Shown: positions 1-13,789 of the stretch, in pieces
Position numbering within the stretch: position 1 is the first letter of the stretch
Layout of the letters: the number at the start of each line of letters is the position of its first letter
From: Rhizobacter sp. AJA081-3
Lineage (GTDB): Bacteria > Pseudomonadota > Gammaproteobacteria > Burkholderiales > Burkholderiaceae_C
Length of the DNA: 64,000 bases
Reading direction: 5' to 3'
NCBI RefSeq assembly: GCF_017795745.1
Contig: NZ_CP059067.1
Location: 5,332,001 to 5,396,000 of the forward strand
Notes under the pieces: generated by a model
What the model saw: the letters and a program-made list of their open reading frames with translations, nothing else
The model's database searches: none
What the model was told of the DNA's origin: nothing
Program-made: the position numbers and the translations under genes

Positions 1-478
1 GCTTGTTGCGCGGGTTGCGCACCAGCGCATAACTGGGCAGCGGCATGGTCTTGTGCGCCGCCGTCATCGCGTGCATGTCATAGACCTCGCCGGTGGCTGT
101 GCGACGGCCATGGAAGGGCTTGCCGTACCAGGACGCGATGCCGGTCTCGGTGAGCGGCACGTCCGCCGCTTCGGGTTCGTAGGTTTCGCCCTTGATCTCG
201 TAGGGCACGTTCGGCGCGCCCTGCGGGATCGCGGTCACCCGTGGCACCGCGTCAGGCGGGTCGCGCCGTGGAGCAGGAGCAGCCACCGGTGGTGCGGGCT
301 TGGCGACGACGGGCGGCACCGGAGAAGGTGCGGGCTCCGAAGAACCGGGCCACGGCAAGCCGATCGACGGCAGCGACGGCAGCGACGGCATGCGCAGCGA
401 GCCGCAGCCGGCGAGCAGCAGCGGCGCGAGCAGCACGGCAGCCAGGCGCGAGGCGCGGCGCAGGTGAAGCGTCTCCAT
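1..478 (-). CDS. rlpA: RlpA-family septal ring lytic transglycosylase, N-terminal part (runs off left edge)
   Basis: About 159 codons are visible before the window edge. The start at 478 is followed by a lipoprotein signal peptide ending in LLLAGC (lipid-modified Cys about residue 25), then a Pro/Ala-rich linker. After it comes the opening of the RlpA double-psi beta-barrel: a GIASWYG stretch, HGRRTATGE, then YDMHAMTAAHKT containing the likely catalytic Asp. Known members are outer-membrane lipoproteins that cleave peptide-free glycan at the division septum. The usual C-terminal SPOR domain would lie outside the window. No strong ribosome binding site is visible, but the lipobox position supports this start. 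The family call is firm; the complete domain set cannot be seen. Confidence 0.87.
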   Translation of the reverse strand, partial: METLHLRRASRLAAVLLAPLLLAGCGSLRMPSLPSLPSIGLPWPGSSEPAPSPVPPVVAKPAPPVAAPAPRRDPPDAVPRVTAIPQGAPNVPYEIKGETYEPEAADVPLTETGIASWYGKPFHGRRTATGEVYDMHAMTAAHKTMPLPSYALVRNPRNK

Positions 479-687
479 GTCCGCAGTGAACGGCGGGACA
501 GGGGGCGACTTCAGTAACAGAAACAGTTGTGCGCGTTGATCCGTGACAAGCGGCCGGATTGGCGCGACGCGCGGCGCCAAGTGCAAGTAACCGCAACCGC
601 GGTCTGCGGCGTGGGCGCAACGGCGGTGCCGCCCTCAGCTTTGGCGTCCGGCGGCCGATAACGGGTCGACACGACGAGGGAAACACC

Positions 688-1959
688 ATGACGACTTCGA
701 CCGCCGCCACCTCGGCCTTCCAGTCCGCCAACCCGCATGCGCTGGCCACCATCCTGCAGGCCAGCGAGACCCAGCGCATCATCGCCGCGACCGACATCTT
801 CGATCTCGCCGGCACCAAGCTGTGGGCGCGCCACCAGCCGGTGTCGGCCGAACTGCAGCGCAAGCTGCTCGACCGCAAGCTGCGCGAACCGCTGGAGAGC
901 TGCCTGATCGCCGAGGACGGCGTGACGCCGGCCACGCTGGTCGAGTGGCTCGAGTGGTTGGTCGACGGCGAAACGCGCCTGGCCCCCGTGCTGCGCCCGC
1001 ACGCAGCCCGGCTGCTGCGCGAGGCCCAGCACCTGCCGCTGCACCCGGTGGCGCAACTGCTGCTCAGCGCGGCGCAGGCCGCGCGCCCGCACGCCTTCGA
1101 GCATGCGGTCGCGGCGATGGGTCTGGCCGGCGCGCTGATGGTCGGCCACGGCGGCCAGACGCCGGAGATCCGGCTGGCCATGCTCGCCGGCCTGTTGCAC
1201 GACCTCGGCGAGATGTACATCGACCCGCTGCACGGTGAGGCCGAGACCGAGCGCGAACTCGACACGCTGAGCTACCGGCAGCTCGTCGTGCACCCGCACG
1301 TCGGCCTGCTGCTGATCGCGCAGCTCACCAACTACCCGGGCTCCGTCGCGCGTGCGGTGGCCGAGCACCACGAGCGGCTCGACGGCACCGGCTACCCGCA
1401 TGCGAAGCGCGGCGAGGGCCTGTCGCCGCTGGGCCGCCTGATGGCCGTCACCGACGCGGCGCTTGCCGCGCTGCGCGGGCCGCACGAGCAGCTGTTGCAC
1501 GCCAGCATCGCGCTGCGCGCCGTGCCTGGCGAGTTCGACCTGGCCTGGGTCGGCCAGCTGTCGCGTGCGGCGAGCGAACAGCCGCCGCTGCAGCCGGCCA
1601 TGCAGCCGGCGGAGATCCGCGCTCGCCGCGCCGCCCTCGAAGAGGTGCTGCAGGCCGCCGAGGACAACGCCGGGCTGCTGGCCGTCGGCGAGCGGTCGGT
1701 GAACATGCAATCCGCGCTCGAGCTCGCGCAGTTCCTGGTCGGCCGGCTGCGCGCCGGCTGGAACGAGAGCGGCCTGTGGAGCCCGCAGGCCGCCACCGGC
1801 ACCGATGCGGCCGAGGTCGAGGCCATCGAGGACGAGCTCTACCACCGCCTGCGCGGCGTGCAGCGCGCCGTGATGCTGCGCGCCGGCGAACTGCCGGCCG
1901 ACGAGGCCGCGACGCTGACGTCGCTGTGCGAATCGCTGCCGATGGGCCGCGTGGGCTGA
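688..1959 (+). CDS. HD-GYP domain protein, probable cyclic-di-GMP phosphodiesterase or HD hydrolase
   Basis: A 423-residue cytosolic protein with no signal peptide or membrane segment. The HD pair is HDLGE (His171-Asp172) and the GYP signature is HHERLDGTGYP (His227-His228 and Gly235-Tyr236-Pro237), both typical of HD-GYP metallo-phosphodiesterases that open cyclic-di-GMP. The usual HDIGK lysine is replaced by glutamate, and there is no receiver or other recognised sensory domain. The N-terminal 80 residues and C-terminal 130 residues are helical and unassigned. The ATG at 688 was chosen because GACGAGGG lies just upstream; longer in-frame options lack an RBS. It stands alone, divergent from rlpA. 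Activity on c-di-GMP is inferred from motifs only. Confidence 0.8.
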   Translation: MTTSTAATSAFQSANPHALATILQASETQRIIAATDIFDLAGTKLWARHQPVSAELQRKLLDRKLREPLESCLIAEDGVTPATLVEWLEWLVDGETRLAPVLRPHAARLLREAQHLPLHPVAQLLLSAAQAARPHAFEHAVAAMGLAGALMVGHGGQTPEIRLAMLAGLLHDLGEMYIDPLHGEAETERELDTLSYRQLVVHPHVGLLLIAQLTNYPGSVARAVAEHHERLDGTGYPHAKRGEGLSPLGRLMAVTDAALAALRGPHEQLLHASIALRAVPGEFDLAWVGQLSRAASEQPPLQPAMQPAEIRARRAALEEVLQAAEDNAGLLAVGERSVNMQSALELAQFLVGRLRAGWNESGLWSPQAATGTDAAEVEAIEDELYHRLRGVQRAVMLRAGELPADEAATLTSLCESLPMGRVG

Positions 1960-1970
1960 GCGGCGGCCAT

Positions 1971-2005
1971 GAAAAAGCCCCCGCGGCTCGCGCCGGCGGG
2001 GGCTT
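1971..2005 (-). terminator. Intrinsic terminator of the glp operon
   Basis: A perfect 10-bp stem AAGCCCCCGC / GCGGGGGCTT (1975-1984 with 1996-2005) has a GC-rich loop. On the minus strand it is followed by a run of T (complement of the A run 1972-1976). It sits 22 bases beyond the glpV stop, so it closes the long glycerol operon. It may also slow transcripts arriving from the HD-GYP gene, which ends 11 bases away on the other strand. Confidence 0.85.
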
Positions 2006-2026
2006 CAAGTTCAAGCGTCGATCAGG

Positions 2027-3760
<1,734 letters not shown>

Positions 3761-3799
3761 CTCGGTCTCCTCAGTTGTGCTTCCCGGTCTTGATCTGGG

Positions 3800-3829
3800 G
3801 CGCCGGCTGGGAAGCTGCGGCCGGCACCG
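3800..3829 (-). promoter_or_regulatory. Intercistronic hairpin between glpU and glpV
   Basis: Arms GGCGCCGGC (3800-3808) and GCCGGCACC (3821-3829) pair over nine positions with one G-U wobble in the transcript. There is no T run, so it is unlikely to terminate. It lies 40 bases upstream of the binding-protein start. A role in mRNA stability or in raising GlpV over the membrane parts is inference. Confidence 0.45.
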
Positions 3830-3844
3830 TTTCTCACTCTCTCG

Positions 3845-4152
3845 TCAACCCTTCCTCATCACCAGCGCGAGCAGCGCCATCGAGGCGACGAAGCTGAACC
3901 AGATCGACGGTTCCTGCTCGAGGCTGAACCAGTCGATCATCTTTTCGCTCACTGCCACGAAGGCCAGGTTCACGTAGGCCGCGCCGAGCAGGCCGATGAA
4001 CAGGCGGTCGCCTCGCGTAGTCGCGATCGGCAGGAAGCCCTTGCGCTCCACGGTGGGGGACTTCAGTTCCCACACCGTCATGGCGATCAGCATCAGCACG
4101 ATGCTGGTGAAGAACACGGCGACGGGGAGGGTCCAGGCCATCCACTCGAACA

Positions 4153-4153
<1 letters not shown>
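3845..4153 (-). CDS. glpU: Small membrane subunit of glycerol ABC transporter (DUF2160 type)
   Basis: A 102-residue protein with a hydrophobic N-terminal segment (about residues 8-26), a second around 50-68 and a third around 84-98, so probably three membrane spans. It shares the TGATG junction with glpQ (one-base overlap of stop and start), showing translational coupling. Members of this small family are found almost only inside GlpSTPQUV operons. Their job in glycerol uptake is not known to me; an accessory membrane component is the simplest guess. The name follows the rhizobial operon order. Confidence 0.75.
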
Positions 4154-5838
<1,685 letters not shown>

Positions 5839-5842
<4 letters not shown>

Positions 5843-6870
5843 GCCACGAGCTCCTCGTTCTGGTAGTAGCAGGTGTGCGGGCCGACGATGGCCAGCCACA
5901 CGGCCTCGCCGACCTGGGGGATCGCCTGCTCGGTACTCAGGCGTGCGCGCACGAGTTGCCCGTCGCCGACCTGGGCCGTCACCAGCCAGTAGGTGCCGAC
6001 GTCCTGCGCGGCCTTCACCGTGCCGGGCACGGCGCCGGCCGCGTTCGGTGCGGCCAGCGTCACGTACTCCGGCCGCACGCCCAGCGTGGTGGCGCCAGCC
6101 GGCGCCCCGGGCGCCAGCGTCGCGGGCAGGAAATTCATGCCCGGCGAGCCGATGAAGTGGCCGACGAAGGTGTGCTGCGGGCGCTCGAACAGGTCGGAGG
6201 CGCTGCCCACCTGCACGGCGCGGCCGCGGGTCATCACCACCACCTGCTCGGCGAAGGTCAGTGCCTCCACCTGGTCGTGCGTGACGTACACCAGCGTCAG
6301 CTTGAGCTCGTGGTGGATCTGCTTGAGCTTGCGGCGCAGCTGCCACTTCAGGTGCGGGTCGATCACCGTCAGCGGCTCGTCGAAGAGCACGGCGCTCACG
6401 TCCTCTCGCACCAGGCCGCGGCCCAGCGAGATCTTCTGCTTGGCGTCGGCGGCCAGGCCGGCGGCGCGCATGTCGAGCTGGCCGCTCATCTCGAGCATCT
6501 CGGCGATGCGGCCCACGCGCTGCTTGATGCGATCGGGCGCGACGCCGCGGTTCTTCAGCGGGAAGGCGAGGTTCTCGGCCACGGTCATCGTGTCGTAGAT
6601 CACCGGGAACTGGAACACCTGCGCGATGTTGCGCTGCTGTGGTGACAGCCGGGTGACGTCGCGGCCGTCGAACTTCACCGTGCCCTGCGAGGGCACGACC
6701 AGGCCCGAGATGATGTTGAGCATGGTCGTCTTGCCGCAGCCCGAGGGGCCGAGCAGCGCATAGGCGCCGCCGTCCTCGAAGCTCATCTTCAGCGGCAGCA
6801 GCGCATAGTCCTCATCCTTCTGCGGGTTCGGGCGGTAGGCGTGCGCCAGGTCGAGATCGATGCGGGCCAT
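5839..6870 (-). CDS. glpT: Glycerol ABC transporter ATPase with degenerate signature motif
   Basis: 343 residues: an ABC domain (about 1-235) and a C-terminal TOBE-type regulatory domain as in MalK/UgpC. Walker A is GPSGCGKT (41-48), Walker B ends VLFDE (Glu165), and the H-loop His198 is intact in YVTHD. The LSGGQ signature is absent: the equivalent stretch reads LAADAKQKISLGR (139-151), so the signature serine and glycines are missing. GlpS, encoded just upstream, has the opposite defect. The gene starts one base after the glpS stop. Not to be confused with the enteric glycerol-3-phosphate antiporter also called GlpT. Confidence 0.88.
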
Positions 6871-6871
6871 G

Positions 6872-7936
6872 TCAGTGGCCTCCCGGTGCGACGAGCAGCT
6901 CGCCGGCCGAATCGAACACGTAGACCTGCGCCGGGTTCAGGTACAGCGTCACCGAGGAGCCGAGTTCGAACTGGTGCACGCCGGTGAGCTGCGCCACCAG
7001 CTCGCCCACCGGCGTGTCGACGTGCACGAAGGTGTCGGAGCCGGAGATCTCGGCCAGCTCCACGGTGCCGGGCAGCGCCAGGTCGCCGTCGCGGCCGTGC
7101 ACGCGCAGCGCGCTGGCGCGGATGCCGATGGTCAATGCCGAGCTGGAGGCCGCCGGCAGCGGCACCGAGAGGTTCACCCCGGCCGGCAGCGTGACGCCCA
7201 GCGTCGCGGCGGTGCCGGCGAGCAGGTTCATCGGCGGGTCGCTGAAGGCGCGCGCCACGCGCATCGACTTCGGGCGGCGGAACACCTCGGCCGTGGGCCC
7301 GTACTGCAGCAGCTCGCCGCCGTCGAGCACCGCGGTGTAGCCGCCCAGCAGCAGCGCTTCGGTGGGCTCGGTGGTGGCGTAGACGACGGTGGATTCGCCG
7401 GTGGCGAAGAGCTGCGAGAGCTCCTCGCGCAGCTCCTCACGGAGTTTGTAGTCGAGGTTGACCAGCGGCTCGTCGAGCAGCATCAGCGGCGCCTTCTTGG
7501 CCAGCGCACGCGCCAGTGCCACGCGCTGCTGCTGGCCGCCGGACAGCTCGGCCGGCAGGCGCTTCAGGAAGGGCTCGATGTGCAGCTTCTCGGCCAGTTC
7601 CTGGACGCGCTGCGCGATGCCCTGCTCGCCGCGCAGCTTCAGCGGCGAGGCGATGTTGTCGGCTACCGTCATCGACGGGTAGTTGATGAACTGCTGGTAG
7701 ACCATCGCCACGTTGCGCTCGCGCACCGGCATGCCGGTGACGTCGGTGCCGTCGGCCAGCACCCGCCCGGCGCTGGGTTTGTCCAGGCCGGCCATCACGC
7801 GCATCAGCGTGGTCTTGCCGGCCTGCGTGGCGCCGAGCAGCACCGTCACGGCGCGCGGCACCAGCTGCAGGTCGAGCGGGTAGAGGTGGGTCATCGCGCC
7901 CACCTTCTGCTCGATGCGTTCGAGCTTCAGTTCCAT
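6872..7936 (-). CDS. glpS: Glycerol ABC transporter ATPase lacking the H-loop histidine
   Basis: 354 residues: an ABC domain plus a C-terminal TOBE-type region. Walker A is GATQAGKTT (35-43), the signature LSGGQ is perfect (131-135), and Walker B LMLLDE is intact (Glu156). The switch region that normally reads TH reads YATTEPTEAL, so Thr189 replaces the H-loop histidine. It should pair with GlpT to make one complete and one crippled ATP site. The start at 7936 overlaps the end of glpD by ten bases. Role: powering glycerol import together with GlpT. Confidence 0.88.
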   Translation of the reverse strand: MELKLERIEQKVGAMTHLYPLDLQLVPRAVTVLLGATQAGKTTLMRVMAGLDKPSAGRVLADGTDVTGMPVRERNVAMVYQQFINYPSMTVADNIASPLKLRGEQGIAQRVQELAEKLHIEPFLKRLPAELSGGQQQRVALARALAKKAPLMLLDEPLVNLDYKLREELREELSQLFATGESTVVYATTEPTEALLLGGYTAVLDGGELLQYGPTAEVFRRPKSMRVARAFSDPPMNLLAGTAATLGVTLPAGVNLSVPLPAASSSALTIGIRASALRVHGRDGDLALPGTVELAEISGSDTFVHVDTPVGELVAQLTGVHQFELGSSVTLYLNPAQVYVFDSAGELLVAPGGH

Positions 7937-9513
7937 GCCTTCTCCGTCGGGGCCGAGGCCACGTTGCCCCAGTGCCGCCGGCACCAGTCGTCCACCGCGG
8001 CGCGGTGGTGATCTTCGTAATGCAGGCCCAGCTTGCTGCGACGCCACAGCACATCGTCGGCACACCGTGCCCATTCCTCGTCGTGCAGGAAGGCCAGCTC
8101 GGCCTCGTACAGGCCCGGCGCCACCTCGGCGCCCAGGGGCTGGGAGAGCCAGGCTGCAGCACGCTGGCCGTAGGCGCGCGCGATGCGGCGCACCATCGGC
8201 GTGGGCAGGGTCGGGTGGGCCAGCGCCAGCGCCTGAACGAAGCGGCTGAAGTCGGTGTCGGGGCGCTGTGCGGCGCCGATGGTCGGGCTGAGGTCGCCGC
8301 CGGGCAGGAAGGCGTGTTCGGTCCAGGCACCGCGCGCCGCGCGCAGCGGCGCGGCGAGCAGGTCGGCAGCCTCCTCCGCCAGCTTGCGGAAGGTGGTGAT
8401 CTTGCCGCCCCACACGTTGAGCAGCGGTGCCTGCGCGGTGTCGAGCTCGAGCGAGTAGTCGCGCGTCACTGCGGACGGGTCGCCCGATTCGTCGTCGAGC
8501 AGCGGGCGCACGCCGGAGTAGCTCCACACCACGTCGGCCGGTGTGACGCTGCGTGCGAAGTAGCGGCTGGCCTGCTCGCACAGGTAGGCGGTCTCGTCGG
8601 CATCGATGCGTGCTTCGCCGATGGCCCCGCGGTGCTCCACGTCGGTGGTGCCGATCAGCGTGAACTCGCCCTCGTAGGGGATGGCGAAGATGATGCGCTT
8701 GTCGGGGTTCTGGAAGATGTAGGCGTGGTCGTGGTCGAACATCTTCGGCACGACGATGTGGCTGCCCTTCACCAGGCGCAGCGACTTGCGCTCCGGCGCA
8801 TGCGCGTGCTCGGCGAGGAACTGCGCCGCCCAGGGGCCGGCGGCATTGACGAGCGCGCGCGCGGTCACCGTGCGCTGACCACCCTGCGCCGACTGCAGCG
8901 TGGCCTGCCATTGGGTGGCGCCGCGCTTGGCGTCGACGCAGGCGGTGCGCGTCAGCACGGTGGCGCCACGCGCCTTCGCGTCCAGCGCGTTGAGCACCAC
9001 CAGGCGCGCGTCGTCGACCCAGCCGTCGGAATAGACGAAGCCCTTGCTGAACTGCTTCTTCAGCGGCGCGCCGGCGGCGTGCGTGCGCAGGTCCACCGTG
9101 GTCGAACCGGGCAGCACCTCGCGGCGCGCCAGGTGGTCATAGAGGAACAGGCCGGCGCGGATCATCCACACCGGGCGCATGCCGGGGTCGTGCGGCATCA
9201 CGAAACGCAGCGGCCACATGATGTGCGGCGCGCTCTTGAGCAGCACCTCGCGCTCTGCGAGCGCCTTGCGCACCAGCGAGAACTCGTAGTACTCGAGGTA
9301 GCGCAGCCCGCCGTGGATCAGCTTGGTCGACGAAGACGAGGTGTGCGAGGCAAGGTCGTCCTTCTCCGCCACCACGACCTTCAGGCCGCGGCCGGCGAGG
9401 TCGCGCGCGATGCCGGCACCGTTGATGCCGCCGCCCACGACGAGCACGTCGCAGTCGATCGCGGCATCGGCGCCGACGCTGTCGCGCCAGCCTTCGGGGC
9501 GGGGATGGTTCAA
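7927..9513 (-). CDS. glpD: Aerobic glycerol-3-phosphate dehydrogenase
   Basis: FAD-dependent enzyme that oxidises glycerol-3-phosphate to dihydroxyacetone phosphate at the inner membrane and feeds electrons to quinone. The FAD dinucleotide motif DVLVVGGGINGAGIARDL lies close to the N-terminus, and STKLIHGGLRYLE is the family hallmark. A TTG at 9513 is chosen as start because GGAG lies five bases upstream and it gives 528 residues, near the usual length of about 500. An ATG at 9636 would add 41 basic residues unlike GlpD and would overlie the probable GlpR operator. First gene of the operon, divergent from glpR. Confidence 0.9.
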   Translation of the reverse strand: MNHPRPEGWRDSVGADAAIDCDVLVVGGGINGAGIARDLAGRGLKVVVAEKDDLASHTSSSSTKLIHGGLRYLEYYEFSLVRKALAEREVLLKSAPHIMWPLRFVMPHDPGMRPVWMIRAGLFLYDHLARREVLPGSTTVDLRTHAAGAPLKKQFSKGFVYSDGWVDDARLVVLNALDAKARGATVLTRTACVDAKRGATQWQATLQSAQGGQRTVTARALVNAAGPWAAQFLAEHAHAPERKSLRLVKGSHIVVPKMFDHDHAYIFQNPDKRIIFAIPYEGEFTLIGTTDVEHRGAIGEARIDADETAYLCEQASRYFARSVTPADVVWSYSGVRPLLDDESGDPSAVTRDYSLELDTAQAPLLNVWGGKITTFRKLAEEAADLLAAPLRAARGAWTEHAFLPGGDLSPTIGAAQRPDTDFSRFVQALALAHPTLPTPMVRRIARAYGQRAAAWLSQPLGAEVAPGLYEAELAFLHDEEWARCADDVLWRRSKLGLHYEDHHRAAVDDWCRRHWGNVASAPTEKAWN

Positions 9514-9570
9514 GCAATCTCCGGGGGTGGCGCCGGTGCGCGTCCGGCGGGTTCGCTCGCTGTCTTGAGC

Positions 9571-9591
9571 AATGTTCGTTTTAGTTCGTTT
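9571..9591. promoter_or_regulatory. Probable GlpR operator, tandem GTTCGTTT repeats
   Basis: In the glpD-glpR intergenic region, GTTCGTTT occurs at 9574-9581 and again at 9584-9591, a ten-base period that places both on one helix face. The first copy continues a leftward ATGTTCG, which equals one half-site of the known enteric GlpR operator. A related GTTCGCTC lies at 9551. DeoR-family repressors commonly bind such direct repeats. Control of both divergent units is inferred from position. Confidence 0.55.
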
Positions 9592-9687
9592 GCGCGCTTC
9601 TTTTTTCTTTTTAGCCCAGACTCGAACCCAAAGCAAGATGGGTAAGCCCTGTGGTTTTCCCGGGATGGCTCGCTACGCTGGCAGGCC

Positions 9688-10451
9688 ATGACGCCCAATC
9701 CCCGCCAGTCCGACCTGCTCGACGAGGTCCGCGTGCGCGGTTCCGTGTCGGTGGAAGCGCTGGCCGACAAGTTCGGCGTGACGCTGCAGACGGTGCGTCG
9801 CGACGTCAAGCTGCTCGCCGACGAAGGCCTGCTCGCGCGCTTCCACGGCGGAGTGCGCGTGCCCTCGTCGACCACGGAGAACATCGCCTACCGCCAGCGC
9901 CAGCAGCTCAACGAGCAGGCCAAGCAGCGCATCGCGCGCGCCGTCGCGAAGGCCGTGCCGGAGAACTGCTCGCTGATCATCAACATCGGCACCACCACCG
10001 AGGCGATCGCGCGCGAGCTGCTGCGCCACAAGGGCCTGCGCGTGATCACCAACAACCTGAACGTGGCGGCGATCCTGTCCGACAACCCCGACTGCGAGGT
10101 CATCGTCGCCGGCGGCGTGGTGCGCTCGCGCGACCGCGGCATCGTCGGCGAAGCAACGGTGGACTTCATCGCGCAGTTCAAGGTCGACATCGCGCTGATC
10201 GGCATCTCGGCGATCGAGGCCGACGGCACGCTGCGCGACTTCGACTACCGCGAGGTGACGGTGGCGCGCGCCATCATCGAGCACTCGCGCGAGGTGTGGT
10301 TGGCTGCGGACCACAGCAAGTTCAACCGCCCGGCGATGGTGGAGCTCGCGCGGCTCGACCAGATCGACGTGCTCTACACCGACGCCGAGCCGCCCGGGCC
10401 CTTCCCGGCCCTGCTGGCCGAGGCCGGCGTCACCTGCCACGTGACTGCGCC

Positions 10452-10455
<4 letters not shown>
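9688..10455 (+). CDS. glpR: GlpR, DeoR-family repressor of the glycerol regulon
   Basis: 255 residues: an N-terminal DeoR winged helix (about 5-58, with the recognition stretch [10 protein letters not shown]) and a C-terminal ISOCOT-like sugar-phosphate sensor domain with the INIGTTTE phosphate loop and the GGVVRSRD segment. Known GlpR proteins repress glycerol genes and are released by glycerol-3-phosphate. It is transcribed away from glpD, and its stop overlaps the glpK start as ATGA, so regulator and kinase are translated together. The family call is firm and the effector is inferred from context. Confidence 0.9.
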
Positions 10456-11948
<1,493 letters not shown>

Positions 11949-11975
11949 GCCGCGACCGATCCACCGCGTTTGCGT

Positions 11976-12476
11976 TCACTTGACCGGGCTGGCTTCGGCT
12001 GCCGCGGTGGTGCCTGCGGCCGGCGCGGCAGGCGCTGCCGGAGCGGGTGCTGCGGCGGACGCGGCGGGCGCGGGCGGTGCCAGCGTCGCCACCTTGCCGA
12101 GCTGCACGGTGATGATGTCCGGGTAGTCGTAGGCGGCGCCGGTGGACATGTCCACTCCGGCACCGATCACGCCGCCGAACAGGATGTTGCCGAACGCCAT
12201 GCCCTTGGTCGACGACTTGACGGTCAGGATGCCGGGGTCGGTGCCGTCGAGGGCACAGTTGACCAGCAGGTCGTTGTAGCTGCGGCGCACCGTCACCGAA
12301 CCGGGCGCCGTGACGTACCAGGCGCCCTTGTCGTTGGTCAGCGAGCACTTGGCGCCGGGCGTATCGGTTCCCGACCTCTGCGTCACGACAGACAGCGACT
12401 GATTCTGACCGCTCACGATGGATGCGCAGCCCGTGGTCATGACCGCGCAGACGGCGGCGATGCCGATTTTCAGCAT
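11976..12476 (-). CDS. Putative lipoprotein of unknown function with Ala/Pro tail
   Basis: 166 residues. The N-terminus is a short hydrophobic signal ending TTGC, with Cys17 the likely lipidated residue, followed by ASIVSG, a start shared by many small proteobacterial lipoproteins. A beta-rich middle with two further cysteines (AKCSL and LVNC) and a Gly-rich hydrophobic stretch (AFGNILFGGVIGAGVD) precede a low-complexity Ala/Pro tail of about 35 residues. A GGGGAG ribosome binding site supports the ATG. It converges on glpK across a 27-base gap. I do not recognise a specific function. Confidence 0.7.
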   Translation of the reverse strand: MLKIGIAAVCAVMTTGCASIVSGQNQSLSVVTQRSGTDTPGAKCSLTNDKGAWYVTAPGSVTVRRSYNDLLVNCALDGTDPGILTVKSSTKGMAFGNILFGGVIGAGVDMSTGAAYDYPDIITVQLGKVATLAPPAPAASAAAPAPAAPAAPAAGTTAAAEASPVK

Positions 12477-12660
12477 GAAACTCCCCCCAGGGTTCGTTGG
12501 TTGTGACCGGCACTCTAGTCGCGGCTGCGGTGCCGGACATCCGCGCTTACGCGCGGTGAGTGCACAAAGTCGCGCTCTGCTCGCTCGCCACTGCTGACAC
12601 CACGTTGTCAGCAGCCTCTGCGCAACATGGCCGCTCCTGTCACTGCCCAAGGAGCACCCC

Positions 12661-13032
12661 ATGACCCACGCCCTCGACTGGTTCGAAATCCCGGTGAGCG
12701 ACCTGCCGCGCGCCCAGTCCTTCTACGAATCGCTGCTCGCTGTCACCCTGCGCCGCGAAGCCATCGGCGACAGCGCACTCGCCGTCTTCCCCAGCGCGGA
12801 CACCGGCGTCGGCGGCTGCCTGATGGCCGGGCCGGGCACTCCGGCGCCATCGGTCAACGGCACGCTCGTCTACCTGAACGCGGCACCCTCGCTCGACGCC
12901 GTGCTGGCCCGCGTGGAGGCGGCCGGCGGCCGCATCACCACGCCGAAGGTGCAGCTGCCGGGCGACATGGGCGTGTTCGCGCATGTCACCGACACCGAGG
13001 GCAACCGCATCGGCCTGCACGCCGCGGCGTAG
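12661..13032 (+). CDS. VOC-family (glyoxalase-like) protein
   Basis: 123 residues forming two beta-alpha-beta-beta-beta units of the vicinal oxygen chelate fold: WFEIPVSDLPRAQSFYES opens the first, and AHVTDTEGNRIGLH closes the second with the typical DTEGN metal-side turn. An AAGGAG ribosome binding site sits seven bases before the ATG. The substrate cannot be told. A WYL regulator starts ten bases downstream on the same strand, and this pairing (VOC protein with YafY-type regulator) suggests co-transcription and co-regulation. Confidence 0.82.
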   Translation: MTHALDWFEIPVSDLPRAQSFYESLLAVTLRREAIGDSALAVFPSADTGVGGCLMAGPGTPAPSVNGTLVYLNAAPSLDAVLARVEAAGGRITTPKVQLPGDMGVFAHVTDTEGNRIGLHAAA

Positions 13033-13041
13033 CATTTGCGC

Positions 13042-13752
13042 ATGCGCCGAGCCGAACGCCTGTTCCAGATCGTCCAGCTGATCCGCGGGCGGCGGCTGTC
13101 CACCGCGCGCTTCCTGGCCGAGCGGCTGGAGGTCTCGGAGCGCACCGTCTACCGCGACGTGGCCGACCTGCTCGCGCAGGGCGTGCCCATCGAGGGCGAG
13201 GCGGGCGTGGGTTACCGCATGCGCGCCGGCTTCGACCTGCCTCCACTGATGTTCACCACCGATGAAGCGCGTGCCCTGGTGGCCGCGGTGCGCCTGGCCC
13301 AGCCGCGGCTGGACACCGCGTTGGCGGCGCAGGCCGAAGGTGCACTGTCGAAGATCCTCGCCGTGCTGCCGGCACCGGCGCGTGCCGCAGCCGAGAGCCT
13401 GGCGATCTATGCGCCGCCGGTCGGCCCCGACATGGCCACGCGCGAGCGGCTGCAAGCCCTGCGCGAAGCCGCCGAGGCGCGGCGCGTGGTGAGGCTGCGC
13501 TACCTCGACCTGAAGGGCCGCGTCAGCGAGCGCCGCGTGCGGCCGCTGGGCTGCTTCTACTGGAGCGAGGTGTGGACGCTGGCGGCCTGGTGCGAGGTGC
13601 GCGAGGATTTTCGCAACTTCCGCGTCGACCGCATCGAGCGTCTCGACAGGCTGGACGAAACCTTCCGCGACGAGCCCGGCAAGACGCTCGCGGACATGTT
13701 CCGCCAGGTCGAAGGCGAGATGACGGAGCGCGACCGCAGCACCGACGCCTGA
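13042..13752 (+). CDS. YafY-type transcriptional regulator with WYL domain
   Basis: 236 residues: an N-terminal winged helix (about 1-60, with SERTVYRDVADL as recognition region) and a C-terminal WYL ligand-binding domain (about 130-225; RLRYLDLKGR and RRVRPLGCFYWSEVWTLAAWCE). WYL proteins sense small ligands or nucleic acids and often regulate the adjacent gene. The ATG at 13042 was preferred to a TTG six bases earlier because family members begin with this arginine-rich helix. Probably co-transcribed with the VOC gene. Confidence 0.85.
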   Translation: MRRAERLFQIVQLIRGRRLSTARFLAERLEVSERTVYRDVADLLAQGVPIEGEAGVGYRMRAGFDLPPLMFTTDEARALVAAVRLAQPRLDTALAAQAEGALSKILAVLPAPARAAAESLAIYAPPVGPDMATRERLQALREAAEARRVVRLRYLDLKGRVSERRVRPLGCFYWSEVWTLAAWCEVREDFRNFRVDRIERLDRLDETFRDEPGKTLADMFRQVEGEMTERDRSTDA

Positions 13753-13789
13753 GGCGGCAGTGCTGCGGTGCGCCTCGCGTGCGGGGCGC

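Noticed and set aside
9514-9636. N-terminal extension of GlpD from the ATG at 9636
   Set aside because: The added residues are a Lys/Arg-rich string unlike GlpD, they would cover the probable operator, and a TTG with a good ribosome binding site gives the family length.
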